DNA of 36,915 nucleotides, taken from assembly GCA_016789755.1 (NCBI GenBank), contig JAEUQG010000182.1, forward strand, positions 1 through 36,915. Reading direction: 5' to 3'. Origin of the DNA: Bryobacterales bacterium (lineage in GTDB: Bacteria; Acidobacteriota; Terriglobia; Bryobacterales; Bryobacteraceae). Each line of letters opens with the position of its first letter. The stretch's first letter is position 1. Below the pieces are notes generated by a model. The model was not told where the DNA came from, made no database searches, and saw only the letters and a list, made by a program, of their open reading frames with translations. The translations under genes and the position numbers were made by a program. Below, in pieces: positions 15,618 through 23,473 of this stretch.

Positions 15618-16939
15618 TTGTCGACGATGAAGAGAATATTGGCCGCAGTTTGCAGTGGATCCTGGAGGGCGATGGCTGTTCGGTGACGGTGTGCCGCTCG
15701 GCGGCGGAGTTTCAATCGGCGGGGAGCCGGTTCGATCTCTATCTGCTCGATGTGAGGCTTCCGGACGGAAACGGAATCGAGTTATTGCGGCAGATCCGCC
15801 AGCAGGGGGCGCCGGCTCCGGTGATCATGATTTCCGGACACGGCACCATTTCGATGGCTGTGGAGGCGGTGCGGCTGGGGGCTTTCGATTTTCTGGAAAA
15901 GCCGCTGGCGCGGGAACGGGTTCTGTTGGCCGTGCAGCACGCACTTGACCGATGGAAACTGGAACGGGAGAACCAATCGCTGCGCGAGATGGTGGGGGCC
16001 GCGCCGCGCATGATCGGCGACAGTGCCGCTTTCCGCGGTGTTGTCGAACAGGCGACGCTGGCGGCGCGATCCGATGCACGGGTGTTGCTGATCGGCGAAT
16101 CGGGAACGGGCAAGGAGTTGCTGGCTGCCCACATACATGAGCACAGCCCGTTCGCGCAAGGTGCTTTCGTGAAGGTGAACTGTGCCGCTATTCCGAGCGA
16201 ATTGATGGAGAGCGAGTTGTTCGGGCACGAGAAGGGCTCGTTCACCGGGGCCACGGGGCTGCGCCGAGGGAAGTTCGAGCTTGCCGATGGGGGAACTTTG
16301 TTCCTGGACGAAGTGGGAGACCTGCAACAGGCCTCGCAGGCGAAACTGCTTCGCGTGTTGCAGGAAGGCGAGTTCCACCGGGTGGGCGGGGAGAAGGCGA
16401 TCCGGGTCAGCGTGCGCGTGGTGGCGGCAACGAACCGCAACCTGGAAGAGATGGTGGAGAAGGAGAAGTTCCGGGAGGATCTTTACTACCGTCTGTCGGT
16501 GGTGCCGATCCGTCTTCCGGCACTGCGGGAACGCCCATCGGATGTGCGTGCGCTGGCGGCATACTTTCTGGACGAATTCTGTACGCGAAACAACTTCCGC
16601 CGGAAATGTTTGGAAGACGAGACGTGTGCGGTATTGGAGCAGTACGCATGGCCGGGAAACGCCCGCGAATTGCGCAATGCGATTGAGCGGATGGCGATCC
16701 TGTGCCAGTCAGATTCGATTCCAGTGGCGGCGGTGCCGGCGGAGATGCGAATCGGGCGCGCGGCGGGGGCCCGGTCATCGCTACAGGAAGCGCGGGAGTG
16801 CGCCGAGCGGGAACACATTTTACGGGCGCTGGAACAGGCCAACTGGAATGTTTCGGGCGCGGCGCGGACGTTGGGGATGGAGCGGACGAATCTACACAAG
16901 CGCATGCGGTCGCTGGGGCTGCGGCGGGAGGCTGTTTGA
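15596..16939 (+). CDS. NtrX/NtrC-like sigma-54-dependent response regulator
   Basis: This 447-residue regulator has a receiver domain (residues 1-120, acidic pocket D10/D11, phosphoacceptor D52 in LLDVRLPDG, K in EKPL), an AAA+ sigma-54 interaction domain and a Fis-type helix-turn-helix (about residues 412-440, VSGAARTLGMERTNLHKRM). Walker A is GESGTGKE at 167-174, and Walker B is within GGTLFLDEVGD. The sigma-54 contact loop reads GSFTGA (214-219) rather than the classical GAFTGA, a tolerated natural variant. The ATG at 15596 is used; an upstream in-frame start would add residues lying wholly inside the kinase gene. It should activate sigma-54 promoters, possibly its own operon. Confidence 0.94.
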   Translation: MGTKRILIVDDEENIGRSLQWILEGDGCSVTVCRSAAEFQSAGSRFDLYLLDVRLPDGNGIELLRQIRQQGAPAPVIMISGHGTISMAVEAVRLGAFDFLEKPLARERVLLAVQHALDRWKLERENQSLREMVGAAPRMIGDSAAFRGVVEQATLAARSDARVLLIGESGTGKELLAAHIHEHSPFAQGAFVKVNCAAIPSELMESELFGHEKGSFTGATGLRRGKFELADGGTLFLDEVGDLQQASQAKLLRVLQEGEFHRVGGEKAIRVSVRVVAATNRNLEEMVEKEKFREDLYYRLSVVPIRLPALRERPSDVRALAAYFLDEFCTRNNFRRKCLEDETCAVLEQYAWPGNARELRNAIERMAILCQSDSIPVAAVPAEMRIGRAAGARSSLQEARECAEREHILRALEQANWNVSGAARTLGMERTNLHKRMRSLGLRREAV

Positions 16940-16943
16940 AATT

Positions 16944-16985
16944 GACGGGCTGACGGGCTGTACGGGCTGTACGGGCTGTGACGGG
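16944..16985. repeat. Short tandem repeat of an ACGGGCTG(T) unit
   Basis: About four and a half copies of an 8-10-base unit (GACGGGCT, then ACGGGCTGT twice, then a partial copy) follow 4 bases after the NtrX-like stop. The unit changes length between copies, which suggests slippage. No protein is encoded. It is not an obvious terminator because the copies are direct, not inverted. Confidence 0.8.
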
Positions 16986-16987
16986 CA

Positions 16988-17017
16988 TTGACTTTCCCGC
17001 AACCGCTCCGTTAGACT
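16988..17017 (+). promoter_or_regulatory. Candidate sigma-70 promoter for the NfeD-like gene
   Basis: TTGACT (16988-16993) and TAGACT (17012-17017) are separated by 18 bases, five and four matches to the -35 and -10 consensus. The predicted start, near 17024, is followed by AAGGGG at 17027-17032 and the TTG start at 17043. The element lies immediately after the short tandem repeat. Confidence 0.4.
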
Positions 17018-17042
17018 CCTGATTCTAAGGGGTACCCATCCT

Positions 17043-17591
17043 TTGGCCGGATTATTTGAAAGCCTGTCCGCCTTCACCGTATTCCTGTCTATCTCCGGAA
17101 TCGGATTTGTCTTCCTGCTAGTTTCCTTCGCATTCGGCGAGATCTTCGATCACTTCGGCTTCGATCACGACATCGATCACGATGTGGACGGAGGCGGGCC
17201 GACGATGTTCAGTCCACGGGTGCTGAGCGTGTTCATCACGGCCTTCGGCGGGGCTGGGGCTATCGCTACGTACTACGGGCTATCCACGTTACCCGCATCG
17301 GGCATCGGCCTGTTGAGCGGGGCAGCCTTCGGAGCGATGATCTACGCTTTTGCGCGATTCCTGTTCGGGCAACAGGCGACGACCGAAGTAAAGACTCTCG
17401 ACTTCGTGGGCCAGACTGCGCGCGTGGTGGTGGGGATACCGAAGGAAGGGGTCGGCCAGGTGAGGTGCCAGATTGGCGAGGAGATGGTGGACAAGATCGC
17501 GCGTTCGGAGGACGGCAGGGCCATCGCGGAAAACACTGCGGTCCGAGTGCAGCAGGTTTTAGGCGAGATGGTGATCGTGAAGAAAGTCTAG
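17043..17591 (+). CDS. NfeD-like membrane protein with C-terminal OB-fold
   Basis: The 182-residue protein has three hydrophobic segments (about residues 11-31, 61-80 and 84-108) followed by a soluble domain of about 75 residues with LDFVGQTARVVVGIPKEGVGQV, which resembles the NfeD/YuaF OB-fold. Such proteins usually partner flotillins or stomatin-like proteins, but none is encoded nearby. Between the first two membrane segments lies a His/Asp-rich stretch (residues 35-50, FDHFGFDHDIDHDVDG) that could bind metal. The start is a TTG, chosen because an AAGGGG ribosome-binding site precedes it by 10 bases and no good ATG occurs before the first membrane segment. The ceramidase-like gene follows after 15 bases. 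Confidence 0.72.
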   Translation: MAGLFESLSAFTVFLSISGIGFVFLLVSFAFGEIFDHFGFDHDIDHDVDGGGPTMFSPRVLSVFITAFGGAGAIATYYGLSTLPASGIGLLSGAAFGAMIYAFARFLFGQQATTEVKTLDFVGQTARVVVGIPKEGVGQVRCQIGEEMVDKIARSEDGRAIAENTAVRVQQVLGEMVIVKKV

Positions 17592-17606
17592 GTACAATCG
17601 GTTCCT

Positions 17607-18866
17607 ATGCGAACCGTTGCCCTTCTCCTCATCGCGCTGAGCGCGCCGGGCCAGGATCTACCCTTGCATGCCGGTCTGGCGAAGGTGGATCTGACCCCCT
17701 CCAGTTCCATGCCGATGTACGGGTACAGCAACCGGCGCTGCGGCCCATCGGCGGGCATACACGATTCCTTGTACGCGAAGGCGCTGGTGCTCGCTTCGGG
17801 CGCATCGAAGATGGCTATCGTGACTCTCGATCTGGGTAGCTTCGTGTCGGAGAAACTGGTGGCGGACATCAAGGGGAAGTTGGGGATTCCTGTCGTTTTA
17901 TTGGCCGCATCGCATACCCATTCCGGTCCGGCGTTTCTTCCTCCTTCGGCGAACCAGCCGGCTTACCTGGCCGATATCGAGGGCAAGATCTTCGAGGCAG
18001 TGAAACGTGCGGGTGAATCTATGTTCCCGGCCAGTCTAGCGGTAAGCAGGGGTTCGATACAGCTTGGATACAACCGGTTGCTGCCAAGGGACGATGGACG
18101 CTCGCGAGCGCTGTTCGACAACCTTGAACGAATCCCGTACGGGCCGGTGGATCCTGAGTTTGTCAATCTGCACGTGTTGGACAGCGCCGGCGCGACCAAA
18201 GCGTTGCTTGTTCATTACGCCGTCCACGCCGTTGTTCTAGGGCCGACGAATTGCCTCTATTCGGCCGATTATCCGGGTGTGTTGCAGTCGAAGGTGGAAG
18301 CAGAAATGAGCGGCGTGCAGGCGATGTTCGTGCAGGGCGGGGCAGGGGACATTAACCCGCTTTTCATGGCGCGATCGGGCAACAGCGAAGCGGATTTCGC
18401 TGTTGTGCGCAAGATGGGGGAAACGCTGGCTGCCAGCGTCTTACGGGCAGCCAGGGAGCCGAAGCCGCTTTCTCCGAACCGTCACCCGATCGAAGTGCGG
18501 GCACAGGTTCATCAATACTCCGACCGTTGGGACAAAACGCAATCGCTGAGCGTCGGCATCACTACGGTGGTGCTGAACCGTGAGATCGCGATTGCGGCGA
18601 CACCGGGCGAGTTGATGCACAAGCTGCAAACGGAATGGAAGCAGCGAGCCGAAGTGGCGGTGCCGCTGTTCTACGGATATACCTATTCGAGCGGCGGCAT
18701 CTGGCCTGGATACATTCCGGATCTGAAGACTGCGGCTCACGGAGGCTACGGCGCCGACGTTACGACGCGCATCGCCATCGGGGCGGGGGAGGATATTGTG
18801 CAGCGCCATCTCATCCATCTTTACGAAATCCTCGGGATGTGGCGTGACCAGCCGGGCCGTCCGTAG
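17607..18866 (+). CDS. Neutral/alkaline ceramidase-like secreted hydrolase
   Basis: This 419-residue protein has a signal peptide (MRTVALLLIALSAPG) and the N-terminal catalytic domain of neutral/alkaline non-lysosomal ceramidases. Key segments are ASHTHSGPA (zinc histidine), the second histidine in HYAVHAVVLGP, CLYSADYPG and GGAGDINP. Ceramidases of this family cleave the amide bond of ceramide, but many bacterial members are shorter than the Pseudomonas enzyme (about 670 residues), lack its C-terminal domain and have untested substrates. This one is short in that way. The product is probably periplasmic or secreted. It lies between the NfeD-like and sorbosone-dehydrogenase-like genes with small gaps, suggesting co-transcription. 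Confidence 0.85.
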   Translation: MRTVALLLIALSAPGQDLPLHAGLAKVDLTPSSSMPMYGYSNRRCGPSAGIHDSLYAKALVLASGASKMAIVTLDLGSFVSEKLVADIKGKLGIPVVLLAASHTHSGPAFLPPSANQPAYLADIEGKIFEAVKRAGESMFPASLAVSRGSIQLGYNRLLPRDDGRSRALFDNLERIPYGPVDPEFVNLHVLDSAGATKALLVHYAVHAVVLGPTNCLYSADYPGVLQSKVEAEMSGVQAMFVQGGAGDINPLFMARSGNSEADFAVVRKMGETLAASVLRAAREPKPLSPNRHPIEVRAQVHQYSDRWDKTQSLSVGITTVVLNREIAIAATPGELMHKLQTEWKQRAEVAVPLFYGYTYSSGGIWPGYIPDLKTAAHGGYGADVTTRIAIGAGEDIVQRHLIHLYEILGMWRDQPGRP

Positions 18867-18887
18867 TATGTTAGTTCATTACACCCT

Positions 18888-20069
18888 ATGAATCGCCGAC
18901 TCTTTCTCCAATCGCTTGCGCCAGTCAGCGTAGTTGCCGCGGACTGGCGTTTACCCAAGCTTCCGCAGCCGTACCATACCCCTTCGGCGGCCAATCGTCC
19001 GAAGGTGATCGCACGTCCCGACGGTGCGCAACTGGCCGTTCCGCAGGGTTTCCATGTGGACGAGTACGCCGGAGGCTTCGAGAAACCGCGGTTCCTGCTC
19101 GCCGGTCCATCCGGTGAAGTGCTGGTTAGCGACAGTGTGGCCAAAGGGAAGATTCATCTGCTGATCGACAAGGACAAAGACGGCAAAGCGGAAGAGCGCA
19201 AGGTGCTGCTGGAAGGGCTGGACCGGCCTTACGGCATGGCGTGGTGGAAGGACTATCTCTACGTAGCCGAGGCCACCTCGCTCAAGCGATACAAGTACAA
19301 CAAGTCTTCCATGACGGTTGCGGCGGGGCAGGAAGTGGTGGCGATGGGCGACACCGGCAAAGGCCATTGGACGCGCAGCGTAGTCTTCGACCGCAAGGGC
19401 GAGAAGATGTACTTGGCGATCGGCTCGGAGTCGAACGCGATGCCTGGAGGTGGTGAGTACCGGGCTGCGATCAATCGTTACAATCCGGACGGCACGGGCC
19501 ACGAAATCTTCGCCACCGGTCTGCGCAACACGATCGGCCTCAAGTTTTATCCCGGAACGGATACGCTGTGGGGCGTGGTGCAGGAACGCGACGGGCTGGG
19601 CGACGACCTGGTGCCGGACTTCTTTACTTCCATCAAGCAGGGCGGCTTTTACGGGTGGCCCTGGGCATACGTCGGTCCCAACCCGGACCCGACCCACAAG
19701 GGTCAGCACATGGAGCTGGTGAAAAAGACCATCGTGCCCGATTATTTTCTCACTTCCCACGTCGCCGCTCTCGATCATACTTTCTACACGGGAAAGAAGT
19801 TTCCTGCGAAGTACCGCGGAGGCGCTTTCATCGCACTGCATGGATCCTCGAACCGAGCCGAGCGCGTGGGCTATTCCGTGATTTTCATCCCCTTCAAGAA
19901 CGGCAAACCGGCTGGGGAGCCGGAGGAGTTTCTGGCCGGCTGGATGATGGGCAAGGACAAGGCTGAGGTCTGGGGGCGTCCTGTGGCGGTGCTGGAGATG
20001 CCAGATGGGAGCCTGCTGGTTTCCGAAGACGGCAACAATCGCGTGTGGCGCGTTTCCTACGCCGGCTGA
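18888..20069 (+). CDS. PQQ-dependent sugar (sorbosone-type) dehydrogenase-like beta-propeller
   Basis: The 393-residue protein starts with a hydrophobic export sequence (MNRRLFLQSLAPVSVVAA). A six-bladed beta-propeller typical of the glucose/sorbosone dehydrogenase family follows. Recognisable parts are the opening PQGFHVDEYAGG, LDRPYGMAW, FATGLRNTIGLKF, YGWPWAYVG, AALDHTFYTG and the closing LVSEDGNNRVWRV. Members oxidise sugars or aldoses with PQQ in the periplasm, though for the sorbosone-like branch the substrate is seldom known. No PQQ biosynthesis genes are visible. Its stop shares one base with the start of the next gene (TGATG), so the two are coupled. Confidence 0.87.
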   Translation: MNRRLFLQSLAPVSVVAADWRLPKLPQPYHTPSAANRPKVIARPDGAQLAVPQGFHVDEYAGGFEKPRFLLAGPSGEVLVSDSVAKGKIHLLIDKDKDGKAEERKVLLEGLDRPYGMAWWKDYLYVAEATSLKRYKYNKSSMTVAAGQEVVAMGDTGKGHWTRSVVFDRKGEKMYLAIGSESNAMPGGGEYRAAINRYNPDGTGHEIFATGLRNTIGLKFYPGTDTLWGVVQERDGLGDDLVPDFFTSIKQGGFYGWPWAYVGPNPDPTHKGQHMELVKKTIVPDYFLTSHVAALDHTFYTGKKFPAKYRGGAFIALHGSSNRAERVGYSVIFIPFKNGKPAGEPEEFLAGWMMGKDKAEVWGRPVAVLEMPDGSLLVSEDGNNRVWRVSYAG

Positions 20070-20827
20070 TGAAGCGGGCCGCGTTCGTATTCTTCGTTGC
20101 ACTCTGCGCCAACGCGGCGGAACCGTTGCGTTACGAAGCCCTGCGCGCTGCCAAGCCTGTCGTGATCGACGGAAAGCTGGACGATGCCGATTGGGCTCGT
20201 GCGGCGCACACGCCTTTTTTTGTCGATATCGAAGGGGACAAGAAACCCAAGCCGCGGTTTGCCACGCGGGCGAAGATGCTGTGGGATGACGAGTACTTCT
20301 ATGTTGCGGCGGAGTTGGAAGAGCCGCATCTTTGGGCGGTGTATAAGGAGCACGATTCGGTAATTTTCCATCAACACGATTTTGAAGTGTTTCTAGACCC
20401 CGACGGCGATGGCCTGAACTACTTCGAGTTCGAGATGAACGTGCTCAACACGACATGGGATCTGTTTCTGGACAAGGCCTATAACAAAAGTGGCAAGGCG
20501 GATAATAGCTGGGAGATCCCGGGTCTGAAAACCGCTGTGCATGCTGCCGGTACGGTCAACAACCCAAGCGACACGGACAAAGGGTGGACACTCGAAATCG
20601 CCTTTCCGTGGTCTGCTTTCAACCGCGGCCCGCGCGCTGCTGTAAGGCCGGCTGCGGGCGATACGTGGCGGGTCAATTTCTCCCGAGTGGAGTGGCAAAT
20701 CCGCCACGACGGCAAGCGATACGAGAAGATCCAAGGCATCCCGGAGGACAATTGGGTCTGGTCGCCGCAGGGCGTCATCAATATGCACGTTCCCGAGAAG
20801 TGGGGTTTCGTGCGGTTCGGCAAGTAA
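20069..20827 (+). CDS. Secreted CBM9-like (DOMON-type) carbohydrate-binding protein
   Basis: The 252-residue protein has a signal peptide (MKRAAFVFFVALCANA) and a carbohydrate-binding family 9-like domain. Diagnostic parts are VVIDGKLDDADWARA near the start, MLWDDEYFYVAAELEEP, HDFEVFLDPDGDGLNYFEFEM, then GWTLEIAFPWSAF and WRVNFSRVEW. The start at 20069 is used because it gives the signal peptide and the TGATG coupling; a GTG eight codons earlier is inside the upstream gene. No catalytic domain is attached. It probably binds glycans outside the cytoplasm, and its coupling to the dehydrogenase-like gene suggests that the two act on the same carbohydrate. Confidence 0.85.
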   Translation: MKRAAFVFFVALCANAAEPLRYEALRAAKPVVIDGKLDDADWARAAHTPFFVDIEGDKKPKPRFATRAKMLWDDEYFYVAAELEEPHLWAVYKEHDSVIFHQHDFEVFLDPDGDGLNYFEFEMNVLNTTWDLFLDKAYNKSGKADNSWEIPGLKTAVHAAGTVNNPSDTDKGWTLEIAFPWSAFNRGPRAAVRPAAGDTWRVNFSRVEWQIRHDGKRYEKIQGIPEDNWVWSPQGVINMHVPEKWGFVRFGK

Positions 20828-20830
20828 CGC

Positions 20831-22171
20831 ATGTTTCGATGCATCACTCTAGGCGCCGTGGCGGCGCTGATGGTTTACCTGCTTTTCGTATGGCCTCCTA
20901 TCGGGATGGCTAACAACGGGGATTTCGGCCGAGTTATCTGGACATACGGGATGGAAGCGGAGAACCGCGACCAGCCCGGGGAGTTCTACAACTACGTCAA
21001 CCTTCGTTACCGTTTTACGAGAGAGCGGCTGGGTTTTTTCGAGTCCTTTTCTTCGGAACACATCACGATTCTGCCGGCGCTGCTTCTTCACCTGTTGTTG
21101 GGCAAGGACGGATGGTTCGACATACGGATGATGGGCTTCGTCCACGCGGCGGCGCTGTTCGGTGCGTATGCTCTATTCTTGCCGTTGATTGAGAATTGGC
21201 CTCGCCGCCGGCGCACACTGGCGGCCATTGTCTCGATCTTTCTGTTCTGCGATCTTTATTACCTGCAACTGTGCAACACGTTCTACACCGATGCCGGCGC
21301 CGTGTTCTATTTTCTGCTGTTCGCCGCCGCCGCGGCGCGTCTCTCGCTTCTGAACACGCACCCGCGGTTGCACACCGCCGTAGCATTCATTTCCGGTGCG
21401 ATGTTTGCGGCGGCGAAGGGCCAGCATGCTCCGCTGGGTGTTTTCGTGATTGCGGCGTTTTACCTGTTGCGAGGGAGACTGGCGGCGGAGTGGCGAATCG
21501 GCGCGTCGGTGGTGGCGATCGGAATGATTGCCGCGCTCGCCACGACGCCCCGGACGTATTCGGCGACGGCTTTCTACAATGTGCTGTTTCATAGCATTCT
21601 GCCGCAGTCCGGGAGCGCAACGGAGACGCTGGACTGGTTCGGGCTCGACCGGTCGCTGGCGCGTTTCAGCGGCACGCATACCTACAGTGCGAATTCGGCC
21701 ATGCGGGAACCGGAGCTGAAGGCGGCAATTACCGAGAAGGCGTCGATGAGGCGGATCGCCGCGTACTATGTTGCGCACCCTCTCACTGCCGTCGAGAATA
21801 TGCGGCGGGCGATGCACGAGACGTCGGAACAGCGAGTGATCGGGTTCGCAAATTTGCCCTACATGCCGCACTTGCGGGTCCGCTGGACGAGCCACGCGTT
21901 CTCCTTTTGGAGCGACGCCAAGCGCTTTACCTTTTACCGCAAGGCGTGGCCGTATTTCTTGTGGTGCCTCTTTTCGATCGGTGCAGCAGTGGTGGCAACG
22001 CGCCGCCATCCCTTGATTCTGATGCTCGCAGGGGCGAGTCTGACCGCGCTTGGGATCGGGAGCCTTGCCGATGTGTTGGATAGTATCCGCCACCTGACTG
22101 TATTCACCACGATGGGCGATCTGATGCTGCTGATTGCGCTGCTGGCCTGGCGGCCTATGCGAAAATCGTAG
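20831..22171 (+). CDS. Polytopic membrane protein of unknown function
   Basis: This 446-residue protein has about nine to eleven hydrophobic segments. They include one at the N-terminus (residues 6-26), several between about 75 and 235 and a cluster at the C-terminus (about 370-442). A large loop with many charged and aromatic residues lies between roughly 240 and 365. The layout, with an acidic first loop (ANNGDFGRV) and a soluble loop before the last helices, is reminiscent of GT-C-type glycosyltransferases, but I see no firm signature. It follows the CBM9-like gene by 3 bases and precedes tyrS by 18. I do not recognise the family. Confidence 0.7.
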   Translation: MFRCITLGAVAALMVYLLFVWPPIGMANNGDFGRVIWTYGMEAENRDQPGEFYNYVNLRYRFTRERLGFFESFSSEHITILPALLLHLLLGKDGWFDIRMMGFVHAAALFGAYALFLPLIENWPRRRRTLAAIVSIFLFCDLYYLQLCNTFYTDAGAVFYFLLFAAAAARLSLLNTHPRLHTAVAFISGAMFAAAKGQHAPLGVFVIAAFYLLRGRLAAEWRIGASVVAIGMIAALATTPRTYSATAFYNVLFHSILPQSGSATETLDWFGLDRSLARFSGTHTYSANSAMREPELKAAITEKASMRRIAAYYVAHPLTAVENMRRAMHETSEQRVIGFANLPYMPHLRVRWTSHAFSFWSDAKRFTFYRKAWPYFLWCLFSIGAAVVATRRHPLILMLAGASLTALGIGSLADVLDSIRHLTVFTTMGDLMLLIALLAWRPMRKS

Positions 22172-22189
22172 ATTACCCTTATTCTTCCG

Positions 22190-23473
22190 ATGCACCACAA
22201 AGACGCATTCCTCGAAGAGCTGCGCTGGCGCGGCTTTCTCGAATCGACGACCAGCGACGATCTCGATTCTTTTCTGGCCGAATCGCGGCGCACCATGTAT
22301 GTGGGATTCGATCCAACCGCCGATAGTTTGCATTTGGGGAGCCTCATCCCGGTTATGGCACTTGCCCATGCGCAGCGGCACGGCCACAAGCCGCTTGTTC
22401 TTGTTGGGGGCGGCACGGGACTGATCGGCGACCCTAGCGGCAAGACCGCCGAGCGTACGTTGCTTACGCGCGAGAAGACGGACTCCAACGCCGCGGCGAT
22501 CGGGCACCAACTCTCGCGCTTTTTCGATCTGTCGAGCGTGGACCGGGGGCTGGTGCTGAACAATGCGGAGTGGCTGACCGGGCTGCATCTGATCGAGTTC
22601 CTTCGCGATATCGGCAAACACTTCTCGGTCAACGAAATGGTGAAGCGCGACGCCGTGCGCATGCGTCTGGAGGAGCGCGATCATGGCATTTCCTATACCG
22701 AGTTCAGTTACATGCTGCTGCAGGCATACGATTTCTATTACCTTTCGCAACACTACGATTGCGATGTGCAGATGGGCGGCAGCGATCAATGGGGCAATAT
22801 TCTCTCGGGCAAGGAACTGATCCGCCGCATTCTGGGCAAGCGGAGCGAAGGCATTACGTTTCCGCTGCTCACGACGTCGACGGGGAAGAAGTTCGGCAAG
22901 ACGGAAGAAGGAGCAGTGTGGCTGGATGCGAACCGCACCAGCCCTTATCAGATGTATCAGTACTGGCTGCAAACGGCGGATGGCGATGCGGGACGATACT
23001 TGAAGCTGTTCACGTTTCTGCCGCAGGAGAGGATTGCGGAGTTGGAACGAGAGGCGGTGGAAGCTCCGGAAAAGCGGGAGGCGCAGCGCATGCTTGCGGC
23101 CGAATGCACTGCCGTGATTCACGGGCGTGAAGCCGTGACTGCAGTCGTGCCGGTCAGCCGTATCCTATTTGGCCAGTATGAAGACAACCCTTCGCGCGAG
23201 ACGATCGCCATGCTTGCGCAGGAAGTGCCGGTGACCGAGATTCCCGGGGAGGAACTTGGGGTGGGCATCGGGTTGGTGGACCTCGCGGTGCGCACCAAAC
23301 TGGCCGAGAGCAAGGGGATGGCCCGCAAGCTGATCGATGGCGGCGGGTTGTACATGAACAACGAGCGGCAGACGCAGGCCAACAGGCTGGTGCAGGCGGC
23401 TGACATCCGTTGGGATGGCGCGCTGCTGTTGCGCTCCGGGAAGAAGAACTATCACCTTGTGCGGGTGAAGTAG
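22190..23473 (+). CDS. tyrS: Tyrosyl-tRNA synthetase
   Basis: The 427-residue class I synthetase attaches tyrosine to tRNA-Tyr. The HIGH motif appears as HLGS (residues 48-51) in GFDPTADSLHLGSLIP, and the KMSKS loop as KFGKT (234-238), the form seen in TyrS1-type enzymes. QMGGSDQWGN is the tyrosine-site segment. A C-terminal S4 RNA-binding domain covers about residues 360-420 (AESKGMARKLIDGGGLYMNNE). Length and order are normal. No T-box leader precedes it. Its TAG stop abuts the stop of the convergent DUF4175-like gene with no intervening base. Confidence 0.97.
   Translation: MHHKDAFLEELRWRGFLESTTSDDLDSFLAESRRTMYVGFDPTADSLHLGSLIPVMALAHAQRHGHKPLVLVGGGTGLIGDPSGKTAERTLLTREKTDSNAAAIGHQLSRFFDLSSVDRGLVLNNAEWLTGLHLIEFLRDIGKHFSVNEMVKRDAVRMRLEERDHGISYTEFSYMLLQAYDFYYLSQHYDCDVQMGGSDQWGNILSGKELIRRILGKRSEGITFPLLTTSTGKKFGKTEEGAVWLDANRTSPYQMYQYWLQTADGDAGRYLKLFTFLPQERIAELEREAVEAPEKREAQRMLAAECTAVIHGREAVTAVVPVSRILFGQYEDNPSRETIAMLAQEVPVTEIPGEELGVGIGLVDLAVRTKLAESKGMARKLIDGGGLYMNNERQTQANRLVQAADIRWDGALLLRSGKKNYHLVRVK

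Noticed and set aside
21173..23122. A 649-residue open frame on the minus strand, antisense to the membrane-protein gene and tyrS
   Set aside because: The translation is Arg/His/Gln-rich with no family motifs, while the plus strand carries an unmistakable tyrS.
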